Source: Chryseolinea soli (GTDB taxonomy: Bacteria > Bacteroidota > Bacteroidia > Cytophagales > Cyclobacteriaceae). Taken from it: a stretch of DNA of 64,000 nucleotides. The position numbers and the translations under genes were made by a program. The DNA lies in NCBI RefSeq assembly GCF_003589925.1, contig NZ_CP032382.1, forward strand, positions 1,302,001 to 1,366,000, in the 5' to 3' direction. Under the pieces are notes generated by a model that was given only the letters and a program-made list of their open reading frames with translations, was not told where the DNA came from and searched no databases. Of the stretch, positions 1 through 9,233 are shown piece by piece; within the stretch, counting starts at the first letter, position 1, and the number at the start of each line of letters is the position of its first letter.

Positions 1-976
1 ATGGGAAGAAAGCCGCATAGGCCGCCTTCACATCGGCATGCGAGGCCAGCAACGCCAACTCCGCTTGCTGAATATCGGGACGCCGTCGCAGCATTTGCGC
101 CGGGATGCCGACGGTGACCTCCGAGGGAAGCGCATGTGTCAGTATAGGTTGGCCTCTTTCCACGGGGTTGCCCATGCTTCCACGCAAAACATTGAGCGCG
201 TTTTCGGCGTCTACGATCTCCTGGCGCACGCGGTACTCCAGGCCTTGTGTATTGATCAATTGGGCGGTGAATTGTTGCACCGCCAGTTCGTTGGCGCGGC
301 CGGCCTGCTTCTGAACCAGGATCACTTCCACCGCTTTTTGCTGGAGCCGGATGTTTTCGTGGATGATCTGCAGTTCGTTGTCGAGTGCGAGCAGCTCGTA
401 GTATAACACGGCCACTTCGGCAACCAGCGTGGTCGTGACCCAGTGTTTTCCTTTTTCGCTGGCCAGCAGTCGCGTAAAGGCGGCTTTCTTGCGATGGCGG
501 AGCTTTTTCCAAAGGTCGATCTCCCACGAGCTTTGCAGGCCGGCGTAATATTCCGGGAGGTGTTCGGGCATGCGTTTGTCGTCGGTGATATTGTCGGAAA
601 AATTGGTATCAAAATTTCCCACGCCGTCCATCGTGTGGTCGCCAAACTTGCGTTGACCCCGCGCGACAAAAAGATTCACCGAAGGAAAGAGTGCTCCTTT
701 TCGCAGCAGCACGCCGGCGCGGGTCATCTCGATGCGTTGCAGGGCGATCTGCACGTCGGGATTACTTTCGATAGCTTCGCCGATGAGACGGATCAAATGC
801 GGGTCTCTGAAAAATACATTCCACGGTGTGCGTCCCGAACTGGTCGTATCGGCCACCGCACCAAAGGAATCCGGCACTTTTACCGCCTGAGGAAACATGG
901 GCTTCGTCATTTTGCAACTCGTGCACAGGACCACTACAAAAATAAAAACGCTATACGCCGATCGTTTAAAAGTCAT
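1..976 (-). CDS. RND efflux outer-membrane channel, TolC/OprM-type lipoprotein (3' end beyond window)
   Basis: Outer-membrane factor of a tripartite RND efflux system. The frame is open from an ATG at 976 to the left window edge (325 codons visible, about two thirds of a usual 460-490 residue protein). The N-terminus is a lipoprotein signal with lipobox LCTSC (Cys about residue 21). Then come the features of the OEP family: an early DPHLIRLIGEAI helix, the WEIDLWKK segment, long alpha-helical stretches, and RRRPDIQQAE, a motif typical of NodT/OprM-type channels at the start of the second repeat. It starts 15 bp after the pump gene stops, so it is the third gene of the adaptor-pump-channel operon. 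The C-terminal part cannot be assessed. Confidence 0.93.
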   Translation of the reverse strand, partial: MTFKRSAYSVFIFVVVLCTSCKMTKPMFPQAVKVPDSFGAVADTTSSGRTPWNVFFRDPHLIRLIGEAIESNPDVQIALQRIEMTRAGVLLRKGALFPSVNLFVARGQRKFGDHTMDGVGNFDTNFSDNITDDKRMPEHLPEYYAGLQSSWEIDLWKKLRHRKKAAFTRLLASEKGKHWVTTTLVAEVAVLYYELLALDNELQIIHENIRLQQKAVEVILVQKQAGRANELAVQQFTAQLINTQGLEYRVRQEIVDAENALNVLRGSMGNPVERGQPILTHALPSEVTVGIPAQMLRRRPDIQQAELALLASHADVKAAYAAFFP

Positions 977-991
977 AATCGAATCTCAATT

Positions 992-3900
992 TTAATTCAC
1001 GATATGTAAATGCTCCCCGAACTTCATCGCGGGCTTGCGGCGTTCGGCCAACTCTGCGAAGATCACATAGAGACCCGGAACGAGAATGACGCCGAATACC
1101 GTTCCGATGATCATGCCCCCGGCGGCCGCGGTTCCGATGGAGCGATTGCCCAATGCGCCGGCACCGGTAGCCATACACAACGGTATGAGTCCCGCCACAA
1201 AAGCAAACGAAGTCATCAGGATGGGGCGCAACCGGGATGCTGCACCTTCGACGGCGGCTCTCAGCACCGAGAGCCCTTCTTTCTGGCGTTGAATGGCGAA
1301 CTCTACCACAAGGATGGCATTCTTTCCCAGCAGTCCGATCAACATGACCAGCGCGACCTGTGCATAGATATTGTTCTGCAATCCCGCCACCGTCAGGAAA
1401 AAGAATGCGCCGAAAATTCCCGTGGGCAAAGACAAGATCACCGGCAAGGGCAACAAAAAACTTTCGTATTGGGCCGATAGCAATAAGTAGACGAACAACA
1501 GGCAGATCATAAAAATGAAGATCGCCTGGTTGCCGGACAGGATCTCCTCGCGCGTCATCCCCGACCACTCGTAGGTGAATCCCCGTGGCAGGGTTTGGCT
1601 GGCCACTTGTTTAATGGCTTCGATGGCATCGCCGCTGCTATAGCCGGGCTTTGCCTCGCCGTTGACCATGGCCGCCGTGAACATGTTGTAGCGCGTCAAT
1701 TGCTCGGGTCCATACACGCGCTCTAAATGGACAAACGCGGAGTAGGGAACCATCTCGCCTTTGTCGTTCTTCACGTGCAACGCCAGGAGATCTTCCGGGT
1801 TGGCGCGGTAGTGCGCGTCGGCCTGCACCATCACTTTATACATCTGGCCAAAGCGAATAAAGTTGGTGGCATACAAACTGCCGATGAGGGTTTGCAGGTT
1901 ACTCATGGCTTTATCGATGGTCACCCCTTTTTGCGCCGCCGTCTCCTGGTCGACGTGGATCATGTATTGCGGGAAGCTGGGATCGAAGCTGGTGAAGGCG
2001 TCGCCAATTTCCGGTCGCGCTTTCAGGGACCGGATGAAATCTTCGGTCACCGATGCTGTTCGCTGAAGGTCGCCCGTGCCTGTTCTATCCAGGACGCGAA
2101 GCTCGAATCCACTCGCATTGCCAAAGCCCGGCACGGTGGGCGGTGGGAAGAATTGAATGCTGGCATCCGAAATGTTTTTCGTGCGCTCCTCCAACTCCCG
2201 GATGATCTCCGGGAGCGACTCCTCGCGCTCATCCCAGGCCTTCAGGTTGATCATGCCCATGCCATACGAAGACCCCGCGCCATCGGTCATCAGGCTAAAT
2301 CCCGCCAGCGTCGATACCGATTCCACAGAAGACATGCCCTTGGTAGCCGCTTGCACTTCATCCATCACGCGTTCCGTCCGTTCAACGGTTGCGCCAGACG
2401 GCGTGGTGATGTTCACATAGATCATGCCCTGATCTTCGGTGGGAATAAAACCGGAAGGCAATATCGTACTGATACCCCAGGTGGCCACGATAAAAAAGAA
2501 CAACAATCCCATCGTCACGACGCGGCGGCCAGCCAGCGCAGTGATCAGCGACTGATATTTATTCGCCACCGTTCCATAGCCGTTGTTGAATTTTAAAAAG
2601 AAACGTTGCAGCAAATTTTTTCCATGGTTGTGCTCATCCGCCTGTTTCAGCATGATCGCACACAGCGCAGGCGTGAGGGTTAGCGCGTTGATCCCCGAGA
2701 TAACAATGGCGATGGCCAGCGTCAGCGAGAACTGGCGATAAAAAATTCCCACCGGCCCCGACATGAACGCCACCGGCACAAACACGGCCGACATCACCAA
2801 CGTGATGGCCACAATGGCGCCGCTGATATCTTTCATGGCCGCGACGGCGGCTTGTTTAGGCGGCAAGCCCTCTTCCATCTTCACGTGCACGGCCTCCACC
2901 ACTACGATGGCGTTGTCTACCACAATGCCGATGGCCAGCACCAGCGCAAACAGCGTCAGCAGGTTAATGGAGAAGCCCAGCATCTGCATAAAAAAGAATG
3001 TGCCCACGAGCGACACCGGCACGGCCAACGCGGGGATGAGGGTGGAACGAAAGTCCTGCAAAAAAATAAACACCACCAGCGACACCAACAGGAACGCTTC
3101 TATCAATGTGCGCACCACTTCATGGATCGATGCATCCAGGAAGCGCGACACGTCATAGCTGATGGTATATTTCATGCCCGGCGGAAACGAGGCAGCTTGA
3201 AGCTCTTCCATCCGCCGCTTCACGTTCGAGATCACTTCGCGCGCGTTCGAGCCGGGGCGTTGCTTCAGCAGGATCGCAGCCGAAGGTTTGCCGTCGAGCT
3301 TGGAGAGAATGCCGTAGTCCATGGAGCCAAATTCGATGTCGGCGATGTCTTTCAGTTTCAACATGGCGCCTTCTTCGGTGGCGCGGATCACGATGTTGCC
3401 ATACTGCACAGGCTCGTTGAACTTGCCGGTGTAGCGCAGCACGTACTGGAGCATTTGTTTGTAGCGGTCAGAGCTTTCACCCGATTTACCTGGAGCGGCC
3501 TCCACGTTTTGCGCGCGCAGGGCCTGGACTACTTCATCGGCAGAGACTTCGTAGATGGCCATGCGGTCGGGCTTGAGCCAAATGCGCATGGAATACTCGC
3601 GAGCGCCCATGATGTCGGCAAAGCCTACGCCGTCGATGCGTTTTAGTTCGGCGAGCACGTTGATGTCGGCGAAGTTGTAGATGAAGTTTTCATCCACGGT
3701 GTTGTCGTCGCTGGTGAGGTTGAGGTAGAGCAGCATGCTGTTCACCTCTTTTTCAACGACCACCCCCGCCTTGATCACTTCCTCCGGCATTTCATCCAAC
3801 ACGGTGGACACGCGGTTCTGTACGTTCACGGCCGCCAGATCGGGATCGGTTCCCACCCGGAAATACACTTGAATGATGCTGGTGCCATCGTTGCTGGACA

Positions 3901-4141
3901 CCGACGTCATGTAGGTCATGCCGGGCACACCGTTCACGGCCCGTTCGATGGGTGTGACCACGGCTTTGGCGCACACTTCGGCATTGGCGCCCACATAGCT
4001 GGTGGTGACCGTCACCGCCGGCGGCACGATGTCGGGGAATTGCGTGACGGGTAGCTCAACCCAGGCCAGCACGCCCAGCAGGGTGATGAGCAGGGATATG
4101 ACCAGTGAAAGCACAGGTCGTTCTATAAAGGTGCGAAACAT
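992..4141 (-). CDS. RND multidrug efflux pump, AcrB/MexF-like (HAE1 family)
   Basis: Inner-membrane proton-driven drug exporter of 1049 residues, the normal length for the HAE1 family. The N-terminus (MFRTFIERPVLSLVI) and the TM1 region ending in ELPVTQFPDI are typical, followed by two porter regions and two sets of six membrane helices. In TM4 the proton-relay pair that is Asp-Asp in AcrB reads Asp-Asn here (about residues 409-410, in GIVVDNAIVV). The TM10 lysine is kept in LLGKNAILVVEFA. The gene lies 49 bp downstream of the adaptor gene and 15 bp upstream of the channel gene, so pump assembly with both partners is expected. Substrates cannot be predicted from sequence. Confidence 0.96.
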   Translation of the reverse strand: MFRTFIERPVLSLVISLLITLLGVLAWVELPVTQFPDIVPPAVTVTTSYVGANAEVCAKAVVTPIERAVNGVPGMTYMTSVSSNDGTSIIQVYFRVGTDPDLAAVNVQNRVSTVLDEMPEEVIKAGVVVEKEVNSMLLYLNLTSDDNTVDENFIYNFADINVLAELKRIDGVGFADIMGAREYSMRIWLKPDRMAIYEVSADEVVQALRAQNVEAAPGKSGESSDRYKQMLQYVLRYTGKFNEPVQYGNIVIRATEEGAMLKLKDIADIEFGSMDYGILSKLDGKPSAAILLKQRPGSNAREVISNVKRRMEELQAASFPPGMKYTISYDVSRFLDASIHEVVRTLIEAFLLVSLVVFIFLQDFRSTLIPALAVPVSLVGTFFFMQMLGFSINLLTLFALVLAIGIVVDNAIVVVEAVHVKMEEGLPPKQAAVAAMKDISGAIVAITLVMSAVFVPVAFMSGPVGIFYRQFSLTLAIAIVISGINALTLTPALCAIMLKQADEHNHGKNLLQRFFLKFNNGYGTVANKYQSLITALAGRRVVTMGLLFFFIVATWGISTILPSGFIPTEDQGMIYVNITTPSGATVERTERVMDEVQAATKGMSSVESVSTLAGFSLMTDGAGSSYGMGMINLKAWDEREESLPEIIRELEERTKNISDASIQFFPPPTVPGFGNASGFELRVLDRTGTGDLQRTASVTEDFIRSLKARPEIGDAFTSFDPSFPQYMIHVDQETAAQKGVTIDKAMSNLQTLIGSLYATNFIRFGQMYKVMVQADAHYRANPEDLLALHVKNDKGEMVPYSAFVHLERVYGPEQLTRYNMFTAAMVNGEAKPGYSSGDAIEAIKQVASQTLPRGFTYEWSGMTREEILSGNQAIFIFMICLLFVYLLLSAQYESFLLPLPVILSLPTGIFGAFFFLTVAGLQNNIYAQVALVMLIGLLGKNAILVVEFAIQRQKEGLSVLRAAVEGAASRLRPILMTSFAFVAGLIPLCMATGAGALGNRSIGTAAAGGMIIGTVFGVILVPGLYVIFAELAERRKPAMKFGEHLHIVN

Positions 4142-4190
4142 CTTTAGCGTTTTGTTTTAAAAGGATTGACGAATACAAGAAGGCTCTGCC

Positions 4191-5330
4191 CTAAATCTTG
4201 GCGACGGCCGCGGGCTTTTGTTCCGTGATGAGGATGAGGCTGTCCAGCGGCAGGTAGGCCGGGGTGATGCTCATGCCATTGCGGATGTTCTGGATGCCTT
4301 CGTAGACCACCTTATCGCCAGGCTTCAGTCCGGCTTCCACGATGTAGAAATGGGAGAACCGCAGCTTGGGTGTGAAGCTTTGCATCTTCACCATATTCTT
4401 GCTGTCGACCACGAACACATAGGTCTTGTCCTGGATCTCCATCGTGGCTTTCTGCGGTACGAAGAGCGCGTTCTGTACGGTGTTGGTCAACCTAACCCTG
4501 CCGCTGGCGCCGTGTTTGATGAGTTTTTGCGGGTTGGGGAATTTAGCGCGGAAGGCGATGTTGCCCGTGCTGGCTTCAAACTCACCTTCCATGGTTTCGA
4601 TCCTTCCTTTGTGGGCATACAAGCTGCCGTCGGCGAGGATCAATTCCACTTCGTCGTTTTCCCTTTTGTGGTTCAGTTTCTTTTTGATGTATTCGAGGTA
4701 TTCCTTTTCCGACACATTGAAATAAGAATAGAATGCGTCGACATCCGAAACCGTAGTGAGCAGCGATCCTTCGTCGATGAGGCTTCCCATCTTGAACGGC
4801 AACCGGTCGATCACACCATCGAAGGGGGCTTTGATCTGTGTGTGCGACAAGCGGATCTCGGCGTTGCTCAGGGATGAGCGGGCCTCTTCAATCTTGGCTC
4901 GGACTGCGGCCAGCTTGGCCTGGGCCATTTCGAGCTCGGTCCGGGAGATGATCTCTTTCTCCACCAGCAATTTCACCTGGTGCAGCTCCAGTTCGATGGC
5001 CTTGGCATCGGCTTCGATGCTGCGCAGGTTTGCTTTGGCCTGGGTGTATTCGGCTTTATATTCCTGGTCGTTGATGCGGAAGAGCAACTGTCCTTTTTTC
5101 ACTTCCTGGCCCTCGTCAACATAAATGTAGTCCAGGTAGCCTTGCACGCGGGCGCGGATCTCTACGTTGCGGAAGGCATTGATGTCGGCCACATATTCGC
5201 GGTGCAGCACAGTGTCTTTCGCGATCAATCTGGTGACCGGCAATTTTTGGCGTGTGTCTGTTTTGCGTTCCGGACTGCAGGCAGCGATCCCTACACAAAA
5301 AAGTAAAATAAAAATCCTGGTGTTTTTCAT
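4191..5330 (-). CDS. RND efflux periplasmic adaptor (membrane fusion protein), AcrA/MexE-like
   Basis: Periplasmic adaptor that joins the pump to the outer-membrane channel; 379 residues, normal for the family. A lipoprotein signal is visible (lipobox GIAAC, Cys about residue 18). The lipoyl half-motif RARVQGYLDYIYVDEGQEVKKG is interrupted by a long coiled-coil hairpin (about residues 85-165, rich in A, E, K, L). The second lipoyl half (IKAPFDGVIDRLPFKMG), beta-barrel and membrane-proximal domains follow. It is the first gene of the operon, and its leader carries two inverted repeats that may bind a regulator. No regulator gene adjoins it. Confidence 0.95.
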   Translation of the reverse strand: MKNTRIFILLFCVGIAACSPERKTDTRQKLPVTRLIAKDTVLHREYVADINAFRNVEIRARVQGYLDYIYVDEGQEVKKGQLLFRINDQEYKAEYTQAKANLRSIEADAKAIELELHQVKLLVEKEIISRTELEMAQAKLAAVRAKIEEARSSLSNAEIRLSHTQIKAPFDGVIDRLPFKMGSLIDEGSLLTTVSDVDAFYSYFNVSEKEYLEYIKKKLNHKRENDEVELILADGSLYAHKGRIETMEGEFEASTGNIAFRAKFPNPQKLIKHGASGRVRLTNTVQNALFVPQKATMEIQDKTYVFVVDSKNMVKMQSFTPKLRFSHFYIVEAGLKPGDKVVYEGIQNIRNGMSITPAYLPLDSLILITEQKPAAVAKI

Positions 5331-5362
5331 AAAAGCCCAATCGTATTAATGAAGATAGCCGT

Positions 5363-5420
5363 GCTCAATTTTTGAGCGCGTTAAAGTGTAATAGGTGTTT
5401 CATTCATTCGCGGGAATGAA
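5363..5420 (-). promoter_or_regulatory. Two inverted repeats in the leader of the RND efflux operon
   Basis: Upstream of the adaptor start (5330) are two perfect inverted repeats. One is GCTCAA-TTT-TTGAGC at 5363-5377 and the other is TTCATTC-GCGG-GAATGAA at 5403-5420. The second has the size and symmetry of a TetR-type operator; the first could form a small leader hairpin. No Bacteroidota promoter (TAnnTTTG) was found beside them. The regulatory role is inferred from position and symmetry only. Confidence 0.35.
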
Positions 5421-5492
5421 ATGAAGATCATCGTTCCGTAATTGACGCAAGGCGTGGCGCGTCAAGGAAAGGCGAATGACCGGGAACCGCTA

Positions 5493-5879
5493 TTACGAAT
5501 ACTTGGGCGGTGGTGTAGTCTTTTCTAAAGTAGGATCGTTGAGAGCATAAGGAATGCGCGGTGCTTTCTTGCGTTCTGCAAAAGCCGCTACTCTAGAAAC
5601 CGGGGAAAGGGCGGGTAAGATATAGTGCTCCTTTTCAATGAGGTCGTCTTCATCATCATGCGGATCGGTGTCGGTGTCGTTCACATCAAAGAAGGCTTCC
5701 ATGATCACTTCCAGCAAGGAAGAATCCGAATGCACCTGCACCTCCGTGCGTCGCGACAATGATTCCTGTACCGTGGGGAAAAAGATCGTATTGAGCAAGC
5801 CCAGCAGACACAAATACAACACACCCGCCGATAACATACCGGGGCGTTGTGTGGTGTCTGTCGTTCTGAAAATGTTCAT
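5493..5879 (-). CDS. Small single-pass membrane protein of unknown function
   Basis: A 128-residue protein I do not recognise. It has one hydrophobic segment (about residues 14-34, LSAGVLYLCLLGLLNTIFF), then a polar region with an acidic run (DTDPHDDEDDL, about residues 70-82) and a proline-rich tail (TPPPKYS). The topology suggests a membrane anchor with an acidic domain on one side. It lies alone on the minus strand, 163 bp from the efflux operon, with a small inverted repeat (TTGACGC/GCGTCAA, 5442-5465) downstream. Coding is supported mainly by the coherent membrane segment and the lack of a better frame. Confidence 0.5.
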   Translation of the reverse strand: MNIFRTTDTTQRPGMLSAGVLYLCLLGLLNTIFFPTVQESLSRRTEVQVHSDSSLLEVIMEAFFDVNDTDTDPHDDEDDLIEKEHYILPALSPVSRVAAFAERKKAPRIPYALNDPTLEKTTPPPKYS

Positions 5880-6246
5880 CGATCGTTTAAGCTCTATGGT
5901 AAATATATCCTAAAGGAAGCGCTTAATGAAAAATATTACGGATAGTTTTTGGATTTACGGCACGTGAAAATGATGCTAACGTTTGCAATCCGATGTCCGG
6001 AGAAAATAAATCTTGCGCTTGGTCATAACGTGTGGATACAGCGGACCGATCATATCCTCTTTTGACGCGCTCATCCTAAATCTTAGTCACAAAAAGATAT
6101 GGGTGACATCCGTTCATGGCTGTCACGAAAAGAGGACTCCGTATTTATCCGGATCGATAAAAGATTAAAGCCAACCATCGCCCGCGCTATGGAGCATGGG
6201 GTTTGTTAAAAGCTTGTCGCGAAAAATTAATTGTACTTGTGTTAAA
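5880..6246. other. Intergenic stretch without a recognised gene
   Basis: This 367-bp AT-richer stretch lies between two minus-strand genes. Both strands have frequent stops. I see no tRNA-like fold, strong terminator or promoter consensus. It may hold the promoter of the 5493-5879 gene. Confidence 0.5.
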
Positions 6247-6450
6247 CTATTGATACGACTCCAGGATCCGCTTGCGCTGATTTTCGATCGTATCCTTCAT
6301 TTTCGCTACCCGGCTTTTCAATCCCGCGATGGTGATCCGAGCGCGGTGCAACTGATCGGTGCGACGGCGCAGGTTGGTTTGGAGATAGCTGATCATGTTC
6401 AGCAATTCTGTTTTGCCGAAATCCTCCAGATTTTCTTTTCTGTCTTTCAT
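6247..6450 (-). CDS. Short coiled-coil protein of unknown function
   Basis: Starting at the ATG at 6450 this encodes 67 residues (MKDRKENLEDFGK...). It is highly charged with heptad-like leucine/isoleucine spacing (ELLNMISYLQ, ITIAGLKSRVAKM), so it is probably a helical coiled-coil. An upstream start would add a hydrophobic 17-residue extension that looks unrelated. No enzyme motif is visible. It follows the aspartyl-protease-like gene by 53 bp on the same strand. An opposing frame on the plus strand is open too but has unnatural composition. Confidence 0.55.
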   Translation of the reverse strand: MKDRKENLEDFGKTELLNMISYLQTNLRRRTDQLHRARITIAGLKSRVAKMKDTIENQRKRILESYQ

Positions 6451-6503
6451 GGGGAGTCTGGTTTTAAATATTACTTCAACGCATGTATCGAAAAAAAACA
6501 TTT

Positions 6504-7046
6504 TTACTTCTTGAACGAAATAACATGGTTCTTAAAGTCAATCTGCAAATGGTAATAGGTCATCAGATCGGAACCCAAAATACCGCCGATGCGTATGCCT
6601 TCCTGTTCCATGAAGGGCCTCGAAAACTCGACCATATCACGACTCTTGAAATGATGCGACCTCACCGTTAGCGTGCCAAACTCCAGCACGCAAGGGCTCA
6701 CGCGATTCGCGGTAGTCGTACCGTTGAGATCGGTGACACACACTTCATCGTACAGTTCATCCTGCCGGGTTTGAAATCCGAAATACTCTGCCTCGCCTTC
6801 GTTCAAAAGGGAAACCGACGCGCCGGTATCCACAATGAAATGGGCGGTCTTCCCGTTGAGCTTCGCTTTAATGAGCGGTATACCTCCATGTGTACGAAAG
6901 GGCACGTGCGGGGGTTCTTCATTTTCGTACACTGAGCGTACAGGCGAACACGATGAACCCAGTATGAACAGTATAAACAACAACAAGCAAGACACCCTGC
7001 ATGATCGTTGTTTTCTGCGTTGCCGGTGAATTTTCGCGTACATCAT
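6504..7046 (-). CDS. Retropepsin-like aspartyl protease domain lipoprotein
   Basis: A 180-residue protein with a basic N-terminus, one hydrophobic signal segment and a lipobox-like GSSC (Cys about residue 33). The mature part carries the retropepsin signature FIVDTGASVSLL (about residues 71-82), whose Asp-Thr-Gly supplies one catalytic aspartate. A later ILGSDLMTYYHLQIDF segment matches the flap/C-terminal part of the gag-like aspartyl protease family (PF13650/PF13975). Such single-domain proteins act as dimers. It is likely anchored at the cell envelope, processing an unknown substrate. Confidence 0.8.
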   Translation of the reverse strand: MMYAKIHRQRRKQRSCRVSCLLLFILFILGSSCSPVRSVYENEEPPHVPFRTHGGIPLIKAKLNGKTAHFIVDTGASVSLLNEGEAEYFGFQTRQDELYDEVCVTDLNGTTTANRVSPCVLEFGTLTVRSHHFKSRDMVEFSRPFMEQEGIRIGGILGSDLMTYYHLQIDFKNHVISFKK

Positions 7047-7314
7047 GATTCAAACAAGAAGAGGTTATCCGTATCTACCGGTGCATTTAGACTGTCCGGT
7101 CTCATCCGCCTAACAAGGCCCGTAGTCTACTACAAATGCTGGTCCATTTTAGAGAGGTATGATGATAAGACTTCAATGCCCTGCGCGAGGTTGCAATTTC
7201 CAGTCATTAAAGTTATCGGCCACCTCAAAAAAATCGAAGTGCATCTTGTAAGGTAGTACCGTCGTTTGTCTAAAAAGTAACGCGGATGAGCCGGAAAATT
7301 ATGATCTTCGTTCC

Positions 7315-8475
7315 ATGTCGCCCGCCCAAAAACTGAAAGAGCAGGAGAACCTGTTCGACGTCGCCGTCAGCCATTCCCTCGTGCTGCGCAGCCGCCTGGC
7401 GTGGCACATCATTTTTTGGGTAAGCTTCCTGCTTTATGAGGGCTTCATTTGGGGTATGGTCGATGGGAAATACACCGAACGGCTGATGATCTCGCTCCTG
7501 GAATTGCCCGTGAAGATCATGGCCACCTATTTCACGTTGTATGTCCTCATCGACAAGCTTTTGATCAACCGGCGCTACGGTTCGTTTTTGATCGGACTGA
7601 TCGCTTCGATGGCCGCTTTCGGACTATTGTTCCGGATCCTGTCCTACTTCGTCGTCTATCCCCTCTATTATCCCGAAGGCAGGTCCATGCCGCTTTTCTT
7701 TCTCCCGAAGATCCTCATCTATATCGGCACCATGTACGCGCTGGTGGCCATCGTGGCCTCGTTTCATTTGTTGAAGCATTGGTATAATCACCAGCGCACA
7801 GCGCAGGTGCTCGAACAAATGGCGCAGCAGTTGGAAAAGGAAAAGTTGGAGGCCGAGTTGAAGTTGTTGAAGTCGCAGATCAATCCACACTTTTTGTTCA
7901 ACACGCTCAACAACCTCTACGCCCTCACCTTGAACGACTCGGCGAAAGCGCCAGAAATGGTGCACAAGCTTTCGGAGCTGATGAGCTACATGCTGTACGA
8001 CAGCAACCAGGCCGAAGTGCCGCTGCTCAAAGAAGTACAGCACCTTCAGAATTATATCGCCCTGGAGACCATGCGCTACACGGAGCGTCTCGACGTGTCG
8101 CTGAACCTCTACGACAACCTGGACGACATCGATATTGCTCCCCTCCTCATCCTTCCATTTGTGGAGAACAGTTTCAAACACGGGGTGCACAACCAGATTG
8201 CCCAGAGCTGGGTTAGGGTGGATATTCTATTGCAGGAAAATACGCTGGTGGTCAAAGTCGAGAACAGCACCGGCACCATACCCGAAACCCCGTCCACCCA
8301 TTCCGGCATCGGGTTGCAGAATGTGAAGAAGCGGCTGGCCCTGATCTACCCGGGGCGGCACACGTTGCAGATCCACGCGGAGGCGGAAACGTTTCTCGTG
8401 GTGATGAAGATCGAACTTTCGGAAGACCGCGTACGTAAACCAACAGGAGTTAACGCTTATCCCGCATACACATGA
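7315..8475 (+). CDS. LytS/YehU-family sensor histidine kinase
   Basis: A 386-residue membrane kinase. Four hydrophobic segments (about residues 30-150) are followed by a coiled-coil linker and the His_kinase domain (PF06580). The phospho-acceptor motif is KSQINPHFLFNTLNNLYAL (His about residue 198), and the ATP-binding domain has PLLILPFVENSFKHG and GIGLQNVKKRL. The stop overlaps the start of the following LytTR regulator by 4 bp, so the pair is translationally coupled. The start at 7315 is the only ATG in frame near the membrane segment. The signal sensed is unknown. Confidence 0.95.
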   Translation: MSPAQKLKEQENLFDVAVSHSLVLRSRLAWHIIFWVSFLLYEGFIWGMVDGKYTERLMISLLELPVKIMATYFTLYVLIDKLLINRRYGSFLIGLIASMAAFGLLFRILSYFVVYPLYYPEGRSMPLFFLPKILIYIGTMYALVAIVASFHLLKHWYNHQRTAQVLEQMAQQLEKEKLEAELKLLKSQINPHFLFNTLNNLYALTLNDSAKAPEMVHKLSELMSYMLYDSNQAEVPLLKEVQHLQNYIALETMRYTERLDVSLNLYDNLDDIDIAPLLILPFVENSFKHGVHNQIAQSWVRVDILLQENTLVVKVENSTGTIPETPSTHSGIGLQNVKKRLALIYPGRHTLQIHAEAETFLVVMKIELSEDRVRKPTGVNAYPAYT

Positions 8476-9209
8476 TCAAGTGCCTCGTTGTCGACGACGA
8501 ACCCCTGGCCCGCCAGCTGCTCGAATCTTATGTGGCAAGAGTGAACGGCCTCAGCCTCGTGAAAAGCTGCGAGAATGCTATCGAAGCGTTCACGCTGCTA
8601 CAACAAACCAAAGTGGACCTCATCCTGCTCGACATCCAATTGCCGCAGGTGACGGGCATCGACCTGTTGAAGTCCCTGAAAGACAAACCGCGCGTGATCC
8701 TCACCACAGCCTATCGTCAATATGCTTTCGATGCGTATGACCTGGACGTTGTCGATTACCTGTTGAAGCCCATTTCGTTCGACCGCTTCTTGCGCGGCAT
8801 CAGCAAGGTGTTTGAGCTCAAACAAGTCGCTCCCACCGAGGTGCAAAACGATTCCTCCTTGTTGCGTTCCTACGATGAAGCGTATCTCTATTTCAAGGAA
8901 GATCGCGAGATGGTGAAAGTGTATTTGAAAGACATCCTCTACATCGAGAGCCTGCGCGATTATGTGCGGGTGAAGACCGCCACCCGGCAGATCATCACGT
9001 ATCAAAAAATAAGCTACCTCGAACAAACTTTGCCGGAACGGAAATTCACGCGGATCCACCGTTCCTTCATTGTGCCCATCGACAAGATCTCCTCGTTCAC
9101 ACCAACGGGTGTAAAGATCGGTACAATTGACATTCCCATCGGACGCAATTATAAAAATGAAGCCTTGAGGGCTTTGAACCGCAATAACGTGTTGATGAAA
9201 CAGGAATAG
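8472..9209 (+). CDS. LytR/AlgR-family response regulator (receiver plus LytTR domain)
   Basis: A 245-residue response regulator. The receiver domain (residues 1-120) has the acidic pair DDEP, the phospho-acceptor Asp in LILLDIQLPQVTG, and the LTTAY and LLKPISFDRF motifs. The C-terminal LytTR DNA-binding domain (about residues 140-240) contains FKEDREMVKV, DILYIESLRDYVRV and FTRIHRSFIVPIDKI. It overlaps the LytS kinase gene by 4 bp. It is the cognate regulator of that kinase; its target genes cannot be identified here. Confidence 0.95.
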   Translation: MIKCLVVDDEPLARQLLESYVARVNGLSLVKSCENAIEAFTLLQQTKVDLILLDIQLPQVTGIDLLKSLKDKPRVILTTAYRQYAFDAYDLDVVDYLLKPISFDRFLRGISKVFELKQVAPTEVQNDSSLLRSYDEAYLYFKEDREMVKVYLKDILYIESLRDYVRVKTATRQIITYQKISYLEQTLPERKFTRIHRSFIVPIDKISSFTPTGVKIGTIDIPIGRNYKNEALRALNRNNVLMKQE

Positions 9210-9233
9210 CGCACTCCGGAAAGGAGCCGCTGA

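Noticed and set aside
6196..6555. A 119-residue plus-strand frame opposite the coiled-coil protein
   Set aside because: Composition is irregular with no domain, while the minus frame has clean heptad-like helices.
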